From contig CALEUL010000005.1 in assembly GCA_937921035.1 (NCBI GenBank), positions 1 to 44,063 on the forward strand: a DNA stretch of 44,063 bases. The letters run 5' to 3'. Made by a program: the position numbers and the translations under genes. Below, one piece after another: positions 32,997 through 40,639 of the stretch (positions within the stretch are counted from its first letter, which is position 1; each line of letters opens with the position of its first letter). Source of the stretch: an uncultured Porphyromonadaceae bacterium. Its GTDB lineage: Bacteria > Bacteroidota > Bacteroidia > Bacteroidales > Muribaculaceae. The notes below the pieces were generated by a model that did not search any database, had not been told where the DNA came from, and saw only the letters and a list, made by a program, of their open reading frames with translations.

Positions 32997-34148
32997 ATGA
33001 ACAAAGGTCTCGTAGCTCTTGCCGCGGGCACTTTCGCCCTCGGCATCGCCGAATTCGCCATGATGGGTATTCTCGGCGACGTGGCCAAAGCAATGGACAT
33101 TTCCATCGCAAAGGCCGGACATCTTATATCTGCATATTCCACCGGGGTTGCCATTGGCGCCCCGGCACTTATTTTACTGCGCCGAATGCCTCTGAAAAAA
33201 CTGATGCTTCTGCTGGCAGCATTCATTGTTATCGGTAACACACTGGCTTCGGTTGCCCCCACATACCATTTCCTGCTGGCGGCCCGCTTCATATCCGGAC
33301 TGCCGCATGGAGCATATTTCGGCGCCGGCGCAATAGTTTGCTCACGTCTTGCCGCAAACGGCAAAGGTGCAAGCGCCGTAGCAACGCTCGTTGGCGGCAT
33401 GACTCTCGCCAATGTCGTAGGCGTCCCTTCCGCAACATTCATCTGCAACATCCTGTCGTGGAGGACTGCCTTTGCTGTGGTCGCTATAGCCGGCCTCGTT
33501 GCATACACGGGCATTCGTATATATCTTCCAAAACTCGCCCCACTGCCCGACACTGGAGTGAAAGGACAGTTCCGGTTTCTGCGCCACTATCAGCCCTGGC
33601 TGATATATGCCGGCGTATTCTTCGGCCAGGCCAGCGTGTATTGCTGGTTCAGCTACATCGAGCCGGTAATGACACAGGTTGCCGGATTCTCCACGGCAGA
33701 TATGACGCCTATAATGGTGCTTGCCGGATGCGGCATGGTGTTCGGCAACTTCGCGGCAGGAAAACTCGCCGACCGCTTCAACCCGATAATAGTTCCGGCT
33801 TGGATAGCAGCTGCAATCATTCTCATTATGCCGGCAATCTATTTCTTTGTTCATGTAAAGATTGTGCTTCTTATCCTCACATTCCTTGCCACTGCCGGGC
33901 TCTTCGGTATCGGCGGACCGCTGCAATTCATCATAGTGCGATACGCACGTGGAGGCGAAATGCTTGGCGGCGCAGGAATACAGATAGCATTCAATGTATC
34001 CAATGCCATGTCGGCAGCAATAGGAGGTGCTGTAATACATGCAGGCTTGGGCTATGCGGCCCCGGCAGTGGTAGGCATACCATTCGCCGTAATCGGCGCT
34101 GCGGCTCTGTTCATACTCGACCGGCGCTCACGCCACGACGTAGATTAG
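32997..34148 (+). CDS. MFS transporter (AraJ-like arabinose/multidrug efflux type)
   Basis: 383 aa with about 12 hydrophobic helices. The N-terminus LVALAAGTFALGIAEFAMMGILGDVAKAM..., the SAYSTGVAIGAPALI region and the ARFISGLPHGAYFGAGA motif match the DHA1/AraJ group of major-facilitator exporters. The substrate is unknown; drugs or sugars are typical. It follows gldN by only 12 nt, so it may be cotranscribed with the T9SS genes. Its stop (34146-34148) interlocks with the stop of the convergent small gene. Confidence 0.88.
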   Translation: MNKGLVALAAGTFALGIAEFAMMGILGDVAKAMDISIAKAGHLISAYSTGVAIGAPALILLRRMPLKKLMLLLAAFIVIGNTLASVAPTYHFLLAARFISGLPHGAYFGAGAIVCSRLAANGKGASAVATLVGGMTLANVVGVPSATFICNILSWRTAFAVVAIAGLVAYTGIRIYLPKLAPLPDTGVKGQFRFLRHYQPWLIYAGVFFGQASVYCWFSYIEPVMTQVAGFSTADMTPIMVLAGCGMVFGNFAAGKLADRFNPIIVPAWIAAAIILIMPAIYFFVHVKIVLLILTFLATAGLFGIGGPLQFIIVRYARGGEMLGGAGIQIAFNVSNAMSAAIGGAVIHAGLGYAAPAVVGIPFAVIGAAALFILDRRSRHDVD

Positions 34149-34453
34149 ACCTCCTCGTACCGTAATTCCACATAATCTGCCAACGGTAGCTCCCCGTCCC
34201 AGTCGCGGTCGGGGGAATAGACTATCGTAAGGCCTCGGTACACCTCCGGCACAATCACTGCATCCGCAAAGTTCCATTTAGGACGCCCGAAATCATACGA
34301 CTTACCGCTAAGCAACAGCCGCGAATTTATATAATCGAATTCATAGTACCCTCCCCCGAGGCAACTTTCGCCGGGCAACAGCAAATCCTTGTGCATATAA
34401 ACCATGCCCAAACGCAGATGACCGGTATTTGTAAGTATAAATTTTGGCTGCAT
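34145..34453 (-). CDS. Conserved-looking small hypothetical protein
   Basis: 102 aa from the ATG at 34453 (an ATG at 34474 is in frame but lies closer to the promoter and is less likely). It begins MQPKFILTNTGHLRLGMVYMHKDLLLPG, then CLGGGYYEFDYINSRLLLSGKSYDFGRPKWNF, ending in RGLTIVYSPDRDWDGELPLADYVELRYEEV. It is a soluble strand-rich small protein with no signal peptide or recognised domain. The sequence resembles small Bacteroidales hypothetical proteins I have seen, but no function can be assigned. It converges on the MFS gene with the two stop codons overlapping in TTAG. Confidence 0.65.
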   Translation of the reverse strand: MQPKFILTNTGHLRLGMVYMHKDLLLPGESCLGGGYYEFDYINSRLLLSGKSYDFGRPKWNFADAVIVPEVYRGLTIVYSPDRDWDGELPLADYVELRYEEV

Positions 34454-34497
34454 AATGTTAAAATATGTATTCAAATATATCTATACAATCTCTGACG

Positions 34498-34530
34498 CAA
34501 AGATAGCATTAAATTTTCACATGAAACAAA
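34498..34530 (-). promoter_or_regulatory. Promoter of the small hypothetical gene
   Basis: The minus strand has TTTG (34527-34530), a 21-bp spacer and TATCTTTG (34498-34505). A further TATATTTG lies at 34472-34479. The leader before the ATG at 34453 would be about 40 nt. Confidence 0.55.
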
Positions 34531-34627
34531 GCAAAATTTATGCACATCATAATTCACGCTCTTTCAAGACACTATACAAACCTTAGACAAAAGCATGAAT
34601 TTTTACATAAATTTTCTTGTCAAAAAA

Positions 34628-34659
34628 TTTGGAGGTTCCAAAAAAAGAGCGTAACTTTG
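34628..34659 (+). promoter_or_regulatory. Promoter of tRNA-Pro(GGG)
   Basis: TTTG at 34628-34631, a 20-bp spacer, then TAACTTTG at 34652-34659. The tRNA starts 18 nt after the -7 element, a usual distance. Confidence 0.75.
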
Positions 34660-34677
34660 CATCGCTTTTGAGAAAGA

Positions 34678-34751
34678 CGGGGTTTAGCTCAGTTGGTTAG
34701 AGTACGCGTCTGGGGGGCGTGAGGTCGCTAGTTCGAGTCTAGTAACCCCGA
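34678..34751 (+). tRNA. tRNA-Pro (anticodon GGG)
   Basis: A 74-nt cloverleaf. The acceptor stem CGGGGTT (34678-34684) pairs with AACCCCG (34744-34750), followed by discriminator A. The D arm is GCTC...GAGT. The anticodon stem CGCGT/GCGTG contains two wobble pairs and its loop CTGGGGG gives anticodon GGG (Pro, CCC/CCU). The T arm is GCTAG-TTCGAGT-CTAGT. The CCA end is not encoded. Confidence 0.93.
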
Positions 34752-34766
34752 CAAAACAAAAGCACA

Positions 34767-34800
34767 AAACACCTGCAGAACTTCTGCAGGTGTTTTTGTT
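34767..34800 (+). terminator. Terminator of tRNA-Pro(GGG)
   Basis: A perfect stem AAACACCTGCAG/CTGCAGGTGTTT with loop AACTT is followed by a T-rich tract (TTGTTT). It starts 16 nt past the tRNA. Confidence 0.9.
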
Positions 34801-34979
34801 TATAGCCGCCACACTCACCGTAGCACAACATAGAAGCTAAAAAAAATAAGATTGATTATAAACAGCCCACTCACCACATCCGTTCCACATATCAGAACAG
34901 CCCGGCTTGGCCATACCCCCGGCTATTACTATGCGCCGCTATTACATTATATATTCATGCAACCCGACATGAACAAACA

Positions 34980-35011
34980 CAAAAAAAAAGCAGCCCCATC
35001 AGGAACTGCCT
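34980..35011 (-). terminator. Terminator of tRNA-Glu
   Basis: On the minus strand a 10-pair stem containing three G-U pairs (34988-34997 with 35002-35011, 4-nt loop) is followed by a run of eight or more T (complement of the A run at 34981-34989). It lies just past the tRNA-Glu 3' end. Confidence 0.8.
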
Positions 35012-35013
35012 TG

Positions 35014-35086
35014 TAGCGAATTCGGGAATCGAACCCGAGTCTCCACCTTGAGAGGGTGGCGTGCTAGGCCACTACACTAAATCGCC
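35014..35086 (-). tRNA. tRNA-Glu (anticodon CTC)
   Basis: 73 nt on the minus strand. The anticodon stem CCACC/GGTGG with loop CTCTCAA gives anticodon CTC (Glu, GAG). The T arm is TCGGG-TTCGATT-CCCGA and the D arm GTGT/GCAC. The acceptor stem GGCGATT/ATTCGCT has a G-U first pair and a U-U mismatch at the sixth pair, which is slightly unusual. Discriminator A; CCA is not encoded. Confidence 0.88.
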
Positions 35087-35104
35087 TTTTTGCTTTTTGC
35101 GATG

Positions 35105-35112
35105 CAAAATTA
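35105..35112 (-). promoter_or_regulatory. Putative -7 element for tRNA-Glu
   Basis: The minus strand reads TAATTTTG, 18 nt before the tRNA 5' end. A clear -33 TTTG is not present. Confidence 0.5.
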
Positions 35113-35257
35113 CACCAAAATTTTCATCCGTGCAAGAGTTCAGCGATATTTTTTGCATATTTTTTTGAAAAAGTCACCCCACTCCACCTACAAAAGGCGA
35201 TTATCATCAATAAACGAACGAAGTCGCATATAATAAGGTAAAAAAGCAATCGAATAT

Positions 35258-35288
35258 TTTGTTGTATTAAATGTTTTTTGTAATTTTG
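35258..35288 (+). promoter_or_regulatory. Promoter of rpsU
   Basis: TTTG at 35258-35261, a 19-bp spacer, and TAATTTTG at 35281-35288: a full consensus match. The leader would be about 35 nt. Confidence 0.75.
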
Positions 35289-35328
35289 CCGCGCTAAACA
35301 AGCGACAACAAAAATCTTAACATATAAT

Positions 35329-35520
35329 ATGATCATCGTACAAGTAAAAGAAGGCGAGCTCATCGACCGCGCACTCAAGAAATTCAAACGCAAATTTGAA
35401 AAGACTGGCATTGTAAAAGAACTCCGTTCCCGCCAGGCTTTCCAGAAACCGTCTGTTACTAACCGCAAGAAAATGATGAAAGCGGTTTACGTGCAGCACC
35501 TTCGCGCCGCCGAGGATTAA
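35329..35520 (+). CDS. rpsU: 30S ribosomal protein S21
   Basis: 63 aa, standard size. The sequence MIIVQVKEGELIDRALKKFKRKFEKTGIV, then LRSRQAFQKPSVTNRKKMMKAVYVQHL matches S21, a small-subunit protein near the 3' end of 16S rRNA that helps translation initiation. It has its own promoter and a terminator-like hairpin after it. The following Xer recombinase and hpf genes are a common Bacteroidales neighbourhood for rpsU. Confidence 0.97.
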   Translation: MIIVQVKEGELIDRALKKFKRKFEKTGIVKELRSRQAFQKPSVTNRKKMMKAVYVQHLRAAED

Positions 35521-35533
35521 TCTTCCTCTTGCC

Positions 35534-35559
35534 GCGAAACGCTTCTGTGCGTTTTTCGC
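35534..35559 (+). terminator. Terminator-like hairpin after rpsU
   Basis: GCGAAACGC (35534-35542) pairs with GCGTTTTTCGC (35549-35559), with two extra T on one side. A T-rich stretch is embedded in the 3' arm. It may terminate rpsU transcripts or attenuate readthrough into the recombinase gene. Confidence 0.5.
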
Positions 35560-35610
35560 CAACTTTTTCGTAAACATTTATTTGGCAATTTCAAATATAA
35601 TGTTTAAATT

Positions 35611-35658
35611 CGTGCCACTCGCTGCAAGGTCGGTAATGACATCAAGCGGCGAGGCACG
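35611..35658 (+). promoter_or_regulatory. Stem-loop leader just before the Xer recombinase start
   Basis: CGTGC (35611-35615) pairs with GCACG (35654-35658) and CTCGC (35618-35622) with GCGAG (35649-35653), with a 2-nt bulge and a 26-nt loop. It ends 5 nt before the ATG at 35664 and could hinder ribosome access. Confidence 0.4.
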
Positions 35659-35663
35659 TTTAT

Positions 35664-36572
35664 ATGTTGTATAGTTCTTACATAGAATACATACGGTGCG
35701 AGATGAGTCTATCGTCGCGCACCGTTATTGCATATAAATCCGACCTTGACCAGTTGCGGGAATTCTGCCGCGACACCCTCGGAAAAAGCGACGACCCAAG
35801 AGGCATATCCCTTACCGACCTCAGACTATGGGTGGCCGAGCTCGCCGCTGCTGGCATCGAAGCTTCGAGCATCAAACGCAAGATTACGGCCGTTCGTTCA
35901 TTCTACCGCTTTCTAAACAGACACAAGGGAATCACCGAGAATCCGACACTGAAACTGATCGCGCCAAAAGCGCCAAAGCCGCTCCCCGCATTTGTTCCGC
36001 AGAAGGAAACGGAAGCTATAATCGATTCCTACGACAATGATGACACCCAAATTTTCGACAGCGTGCGAAACGAGCTGATTATTACCATGCTCTACTCCAC
36101 CGGCATGCGCGCAGCCGAACTAACTGGCCTGAAGGATATCGCCGTAGACACTCGACAGGGTGAACTAAAAGTGCTTGGAAAGCGTAATAAAGAAAGAATA
36201 ATACCATTCGGAACAGAGTTACGCAACATGATTTGTCACTATCGGGAAATACGCAACAAAACCATAGGCGCACCTGGCGAATTCTTCTTCGTCCGCAGCA
36301 ACGGCGAGCCGCTGTACTACGGGCTCGTCTATCGTGTTGTCCGCAGAACTCTCGACGAGGCCGCCGTACACTCGGCAAAGCGATCGCCACATGTGCTGCG
36401 ACACTCTTTTGCAACCGACATGCTGAACAACGGGGCCGAAATCACTGCCGTACAGCAGCTCCTAGGCCACGCATCACTCACTACTACACAAAGATATACA
36501 CATCTTACATATCGAGAACTTCAACAGAATTACAAACAAGCACACCCGCGTGCATTAAAAAAGGAGGAATAA
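35664..36572 (+). CDS. xerC: Tyrosine recombinase, XerC/XerD type
   Basis: 302 aa. Residues about 1-90 are the SAM-like N-terminal core-binding domain (YIEYIRCEMSLSSRTVIAYKSDL...). The catalytic set is present: the first arginine in TGMRAAEL, H243 and R246 in HVLRH, H269 in GHASL and the nucleophile Y278. Xer proteins resolve chromosome dimers at dif. Whether it is XerC or XerD cannot be decided here, and the gene-neighbourhood position (rpsU-xer-hpf) argues for the housekeeping copy rather than a mobile-element integrase. Its last codons form the Shine-Dalgarno-like sequence of hpf. Confidence 0.85.
   Translation: MLYSSYIEYIRCEMSLSSRTVIAYKSDLDQLREFCRDTLGKSDDPRGISLTDLRLWVAELAAAGIEASSIKRKITAVRSFYRFLNRHKGITENPTLKLIAPKAPKPLPAFVPQKETEAIIDSYDNDDTQIFDSVRNELIITMLYSTGMRAAELTGLKDIAVDTRQGELKVLGKRNKERIIPFGTELRNMICHYREIRNKTIGAPGEFFFVRSNGEPLYYGLVYRVVRRTLDEAAVHSAKRSPHVLRHSFATDMLNNGAEITAVQQLLGHASLTTTQRYTHLTYRELQQNYKQAHPRALKKEE
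36562..36567 (+). promoter_or_regulatory. Strong Shine-Dalgarno-like site of hpf
   Basis: AGGAGG lies 7 nt before the hpf ATG and inside the last codons of the Xer gene. Almost no other gene in the window has such a site, as expected for Bacteroidota. Confidence 0.5.
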
Positions 36573-36574
36573 TT

Positions 36575-36868
36575 ATGGATGTAAGAATTCAGGCTATTCA
36601 TTTCGAAATCAGCGAAAAACTCACACAGTTCATCAATAAGAAAGCAGAAAAGCTGCTCCGCCGCTTTCCGGCTATTACAACTGTAGACGCTAAGCTGTCC
36701 GTTCTAAAACCCGAAACAGCAATGAACAAGGAAGTGGTATACAAAATAACTGTTCCGCTACAGGGCGAAACTGTTGCCACAAAGGTTGCCGATACATTCG
36801 AGGAAGCTACCGACCTTGCGCTCGAGGCCATCGAACGACAGCTCGAAAAGAACAAAGACAAGAAATAA
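36575..36868 (+). CDS. hpf: Ribosome hibernation-promoting factor, short form
   Basis: 97 aa from the ATG at 36575; upstream in-frame sequence belongs to the Xer gene frame region and is not part of this protein. The HPF/RaiA fold is seen in MDVRIQAIHFEISEKLTQFINKKAEKLLRRFP, DAKLSVLKPE and ATKVADTFEEATDLALEAIERQLEK. HPF binds the 30S decoding site in stationary phase. The C-terminal dimerisation domain of long HPF is absent. It starts 2 nt after the recombinase stop and is followed by a hairpin. Confidence 0.93.
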   Translation: MDVRIQAIHFEISEKLTQFINKKAEKLLRRFPAITTVDAKLSVLKPETAMNKEVVYKITVPLQGETVATKVADTFEEATDLALEAIERQLEKNKDKK

Positions 36869-36887
36869 AAGCATAAAATGCACCGAA

Positions 36888-36914
36888 GGGCGTTCCGCGT
36901 GTGGCGGGACGCCC
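36888..36914 (+). terminator. Hairpin between hpf and the thioredoxin-like gene
   Basis: GGGCGTTCCGC (36888-36898) pairs with GCGGGACGCCC (36904-36914) with one G-T pair and a 5-nt loop; outer bases add a partly paired extension. No T run follows, so it is more likely a processing or attenuation element than a strong terminator. Confidence 0.5.
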
Positions 36915-36934
36915 ATTCGTGCTGTAATAGAAAT

Positions 36935-37954
36935 ATGAAAAATATCAGAACTTTAGCAGCCGCAATATCTGTCGCCTCAGCATTTACAATCTATGCCGAA
37001 CCTTACAAAGTTATAGTACCTCTTTCGACTGACGAGAACGGCGCTCTGGCAGTAATTCACAACTACGACACAGGCGAGCCTGTCGACAGCGCCACTGTGG
37101 CCGCACAGGCTGCGGTTTTCACAGGTACAATAGAAGAACCCTTTGTTGCCCGTGTATCAATAAACGGAAAACGAGGTCCCGTTTTCATAATGGAGTCCGG
37201 AACAATATCTTTCAGCAAAAAATACGACGCTTTCGGAACAATGCTAAACGACCAGATGCGTTCCATCGAGGCCGGTTTCGAAAAACACTCCGCCGAATAC
37301 AACGCCGCAACTTCCGACGAGGAACGACAGAAAGCATACGACAGCCTTTTCGCTGCACTCGACAAGGCTATAGAGGATAACGACGACAACCCGCTCGGAT
37401 ACTACTACTATATCCAGCGCCTCGGCACAATGCAGAATGCCCAGGAAATTCGCGACATGATTGCGAAATACCCCGCGTTCGCCTCCTCCGAGCGATCGAA
37501 AAGCATGCTCGCTGCTGCCGAAAAGCGAGAGGCTACGCAGCCTGGAAAGAAATTCGTCGACTTCGAGGTTACATACGACGGACAGACAAAGCGTCTGAGC
37601 GACTATGTCGGAAAAGGAAAATACACACTCGTCGATTTCTGGGCAAGCTGGTGCGGTCCTTGCATCCGTGAGACTAAAGTGATAAAAGAACTCTACAACA
37701 CATACAAGGACAAAGGACTGGAGGTTCTCGGCGTTGCCGTTTGGGACGAACCCGAAAACACAAAATCCGCCATCAAAGCACATAAACTGCCCTGGGAGAA
37801 CATTATAAATGCGCAGACAATACCGACCGACCTGTACGGTATATCGGGTATTCCATGCATAATTCTGTTCGGCCCCGACGGAACCATCATCAGCCGCGAC
37901 AAACAGGACGACGACCTTCGCGCAGATGTTGCCAAGGCGATGGAAAACAAATAA
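36935..37954 (+). CDS. Periplasmic thioredoxin-like protein with DUF4369
   Basis: 339 aa from the ATG at 36935, which starts a signal peptide (MKNIRTLAAAISVASAFTIYA). Residues about 25-130 resemble DUF4369, and about 205-335 are a TlpA/ResA-like thioredoxin fold with the redox motif WCGPC (C240 and C243), then LYGISGIPCIILFGPDG with the cis-proline loop. Such proteins reduce or oxidise periplasmic disulfides, for example in cytochrome c maturation; Bacteroidales carry many. It is separated from hpf by a hairpin and from the M3 peptidase by 63 nt. Confidence 0.88.
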   Translation: MKNIRTLAAAISVASAFTIYAEPYKVIVPLSTDENGALAVIHNYDTGEPVDSATVAAQAAVFTGTIEEPFVARVSINGKRGPVFIMESGTISFSKKYDAFGTMLNDQMRSIEAGFEKHSAEYNAATSDEERQKAYDSLFAALDKAIEDNDDNPLGYYYYIQRLGTMQNAQEIRDMIAKYPAFASSERSKSMLAAAEKREATQPGKKFVDFEVTYDGQTKRLSDYVGKGKYTLVDFWASWCGPCIRETKVIKELYNTYKDKGLEVLGVAVWDEPENTKSAIKAHKLPWENIINAQTIPTDLYGISGIPCIILFGPDGTIISRDKQDDDLRADVAKAMENK

Positions 37955-38017
37955 CAATTAACACTATCCATAATGGCATAGTTTTTGCACAACGATGTAT
38001 AAACCATATTCTCACAA

Positions 38018-40153
38018 ATGAACAAATCAATAAAAACAGCTATCGGAGCTGTAACCATCCTCACCGCAATGACGATGCAAGCAGAAAACCCGCTTTTCCA
38101 GCCTTTTGACAACACCGAGCACGGCACGGCGCCGTTCTCCAAAATAACCGACGAGATGTGGATGCCGGCAATCGACCGCGGCATAAGCCTCGCCAATCAG
38201 GAAATTGACGCGATTACATCTAACCGCGCCCGTCCCGATTTCGAAAACACAATCGTGGCACTCGCAAACGTCGGCAAAGACCTCGACCGTGTGCTGGGTG
38301 TTTTCTACCCCCTCGCATCTGCCGACGCTAACGACAAGCGTATGGAAATAGACATGGAAGCTTCTGCCAAACTCAGCGACTACTCCACATCGCTGATACT
38401 CAACGAGGCTCTGTGGAAACGCGTAAAAGAAGTTTACGACAACCGCGCGAGCTTCACCCTTACGCCAGAAGACCAGATGCTCCTTCAGAAAACATACGAC
38501 AGCTTCGCGCTAAACGGCGCTGAACTCCAGGGCGCCGACCGCGAAAAGTACCGCAAGCTCTCGGCTGAGCTGTCGGAACTGACAACCACTTTCGGACAGA
38601 ACGTACTCAAGGAAATGGCCGGTTACGAGATTTATCTTGGAGCCGACGACCTTTCCGGACTTCCTGAAAATCTGACCGCCGAAGCCGCCGAGGCTGCCGA
38701 AGCAAAAGGACACAAAGGCGAATACCTTTTCACTCTGGCACAGCCCACATACATGGCGTTCATGAAAAACTCCAACCGACGCGACCTCCGCGAGAAGATG
38801 TACCGTCTGTACAGTTCCCGTAACACAAAGGGCGAATACTCTAACGTGGAGAACATCAAGAAAATCAGCGACATCCGTCGGCAGATAGCGAACCTGCTCG
38901 GCTGCAAAACATACGCCGAACAGAACCTGAAACGCACTATGGCCGAAAAACCGGCCGCGGTATACGACCTTCTCGACCGGCTGCGCGACGCATACCGTCC
39001 CGCTCTCGCCGCCGAAATGAAAGAACTGACCGAATTCGCCTCTCAGACTGAAGGACAGCCTATCGAAATCATGCCCTGGGACTACAGCTACTACTCAAAC
39101 AAATTAAAGGCGCAGAAATACGCTTTCAACGAGGAGGAACTGAGACCCTACTTCGAACTCGACAAGGTTATCGACGGCGTTTTCGGTCTCGCAACAAAGC
39201 TCTACGGTCTCACATTCACTCCCAACGATAAAATTGAGGTTTATCACCCCGATGTAAAGGCTTTCGACGTAAACGACGCCGACGGGAAATTTGTAGGCGT
39301 TATATACACCGACTTCTTCCCCCGCGCCAGCAAGCGCCCTGGAGCATGGATGACAAACTTCAAGGAACAGTACATCGACGAAAACGGTGTAAACTCCCGT
39401 CCGCACGTTTCAATTGTGATGAACTTCACAAAGCCTACCGCGGGCAAGCCTTCGCTGCTCACCCCCTACGAGGTTGAGACATTCCTGCACGAATTCGGCC
39501 ACGCGCTCCACGGCCTCCTCGCAAACGGCAAGTACGCATCGCTGTCGGGAACAAACGTATACCGCGACTTCGTTGAACTGCCTTCACAGTTCAACGAAAA
39601 CTACCTCACCGAAAAAGAATTCCTCGACGGATTCGCCCGACACTATCAGACAGGTGAAACCATCCCGGCCGAACTCGTGGAACGACTTGTGCGTTCCTCG
39701 CAGTACGGCGCAGCCTACGCATGCATCCGCCAGCTGGGATTCGGCTATCTCGATATGGCATGGCACACCATCGAGGCACCTGTCGACGACGCCCGGGCTT
39801 TCGAACTCAAGGCAACAGAGTCTGTCAAGATTTTCGAACCCGTTGAAGGCACAATGACAGCTCCTACTTTCAGCCACATCTTCTCCGGAGGATATGCCGC
39901 CGGATACTACAGCTACAAATGGGCCGAAGTGCTCGACGCCGACGCATTCGCATACTTCAAGGAAAAAGGAATCTTCAACAAAGAAGCTGCCGACAGTTTC
40001 CGCAAAAACATCCTTGAAAAAGGCGGAACAGAACACCCTTCGGAACTTTACCGCCGTTTCCGCGGACAGGATCCGACTATCGACGCACTCCTTATCCGCG
40101 ACGGAATCAGCAAAGCTCCCCAGCATAAAGTAGCGCCGATAGAAAAAGACTGA
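38018..40153 (+). CDS. dcp: M3 family metallopeptidase (dipeptidyl carboxypeptidase, Dcp-like)
   Basis: 711 aa with a signal peptide (MNKSIKTAIGAVTILTAMTMQA). The zinc motif HEFGH is at 491-495 and the third ligand is E520 (FVELPSQF). N-terminal segments NPLFQPFDNTEHGTAPFSKI and C-terminal FSGGYAAGYYSYKWAEVLDADAF match the Dcp/OpdA group, which trims dipeptides from peptide C-termini. The signal peptide indicates a periplasmic location, as for other Bacteroidales Dcp. It precedes a small membrane protein by 9 nt. Confidence 0.95.
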   Translation: MNKSIKTAIGAVTILTAMTMQAENPLFQPFDNTEHGTAPFSKITDEMWMPAIDRGISLANQEIDAITSNRARPDFENTIVALANVGKDLDRVLGVFYPLASADANDKRMEIDMEASAKLSDYSTSLILNEALWKRVKEVYDNRASFTLTPEDQMLLQKTYDSFALNGAELQGADREKYRKLSAELSELTTTFGQNVLKEMAGYEIYLGADDLSGLPENLTAEAAEAAEAKGHKGEYLFTLAQPTYMAFMKNSNRRDLREKMYRLYSSRNTKGEYSNVENIKKISDIRRQIANLLGCKTYAEQNLKRTMAEKPAAVYDLLDRLRDAYRPALAAEMKELTEFASQTEGQPIEIMPWDYSYYSNKLKAQKYAFNEEELRPYFELDKVIDGVFGLATKLYGLTFTPNDKIEVYHPDVKAFDVNDADGKFVGVIYTDFFPRASKRPGAWMTNFKEQYIDENGVNSRPHVSIVMNFTKPTAGKPSLLTPYEVETFLHEFGHALHGLLANGKYASLSGTNVYRDFVELPSQFNENYLTEKEFLDGFARHYQTGETIPAELVERLVRSSQYGAAYACIRQLGFGYLDMAWHTIEAPVDDARAFELKATESVKIFEPVEGTMTAPTFSHIFSGGYAAGYYSYKWAEVLDADAFAYFKEKGIFNKEAADSFRKNILEKGGTEHPSELYRRFRGQDPTIDALLIRDGISKAPQHKVAPIEKD

Positions 40154-40162
40154 CATACCCGC

Positions 40163-40639
40163 GTGGAAAAATTCACAACCGATATCTTCCAGGTACCTGC
40201 GGCAACCTATGCAAAAGCATGCCTGAGCCGGAAAGCCGGCCCGGGCACAGTGCTTCTGGGCATTCCTGTTGCCGCCGGTGCCATTGCAGGCTTCGCCGAC
40301 GTGCGCTGGTGGCTCGTTACTCTTATGCTGCTGTTGCTCGTATACCCTATGGCAATCACGATGGCGTGGCTGTCCTTGATGGGGAAGCCTGCTATGGCAA
40401 TGCGCCTGCGTCCCCAGCGTTGGACTATGACAGCCGACGGAAATATATCGCTGGAATTCTTTCATTTCGAACACGAAGAAAATCCGGAACCGGTTAACAC
40501 CGAAAGTGCAAGCATCGCTTCGGTAGCGCCAAAAGGGCAATACACCGCTGTTAGCCTTAAAAACGGTAGCCGGTTCGATTTTCTGCTCATACCATCTCGT
40601 ATGATGCCGCCAACTATTCTTAACAACTTCTGTGAATGA
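40163..40639 (+). CDS. Small membrane protein, YcxB-like C-terminus
   Basis: 158 aa with a GTG start at 40163, 9 nt after the peptidase gene. Two hydrophobic helices lie at about 30-45 and 49-71 (VLLGIPVAAGAIAG, then WWLVTLMLLLLVYPMAITMAWL). The C-terminal part (residues about 85-155) has the LKNGSRFDFLLIPSRMMPPTILNNF segment typical of YcxB-like domains. Function unknown. Its stop overlaps the start of the large TPR-like gene by 4 nt (ATGA). Confidence 0.65.
   Translation: MEKFTTDIFQVPAATYAKACLSRKAGPGTVLLGIPVAAGAIAGFADVRWWLVTLMLLLLVYPMAITMAWLSLMGKPAMAMRLRPQRWTMTADGNISLEFFHFEHEENPEPVNTESASIASVAPKGQYTAVSLKNGSRFDFLLIPSRMMPPTILNNFCE

Noticed and set aside
35664..36572. Tyrosine recombinase as evidence for an integrated mobile element
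   Set aside because: The rpsU-xer-hpf neighbourhood and Xer-type length and motifs point to a housekeeping recombinase; no attachment repeats or cargo genes surround it.
36233..36574. N-terminal extension of hpf into the Xer gene
   Set aside because: The in-frame sequence overlaps the recombinase in another frame, and the HPF fold begins exactly at the ATG at 36575.
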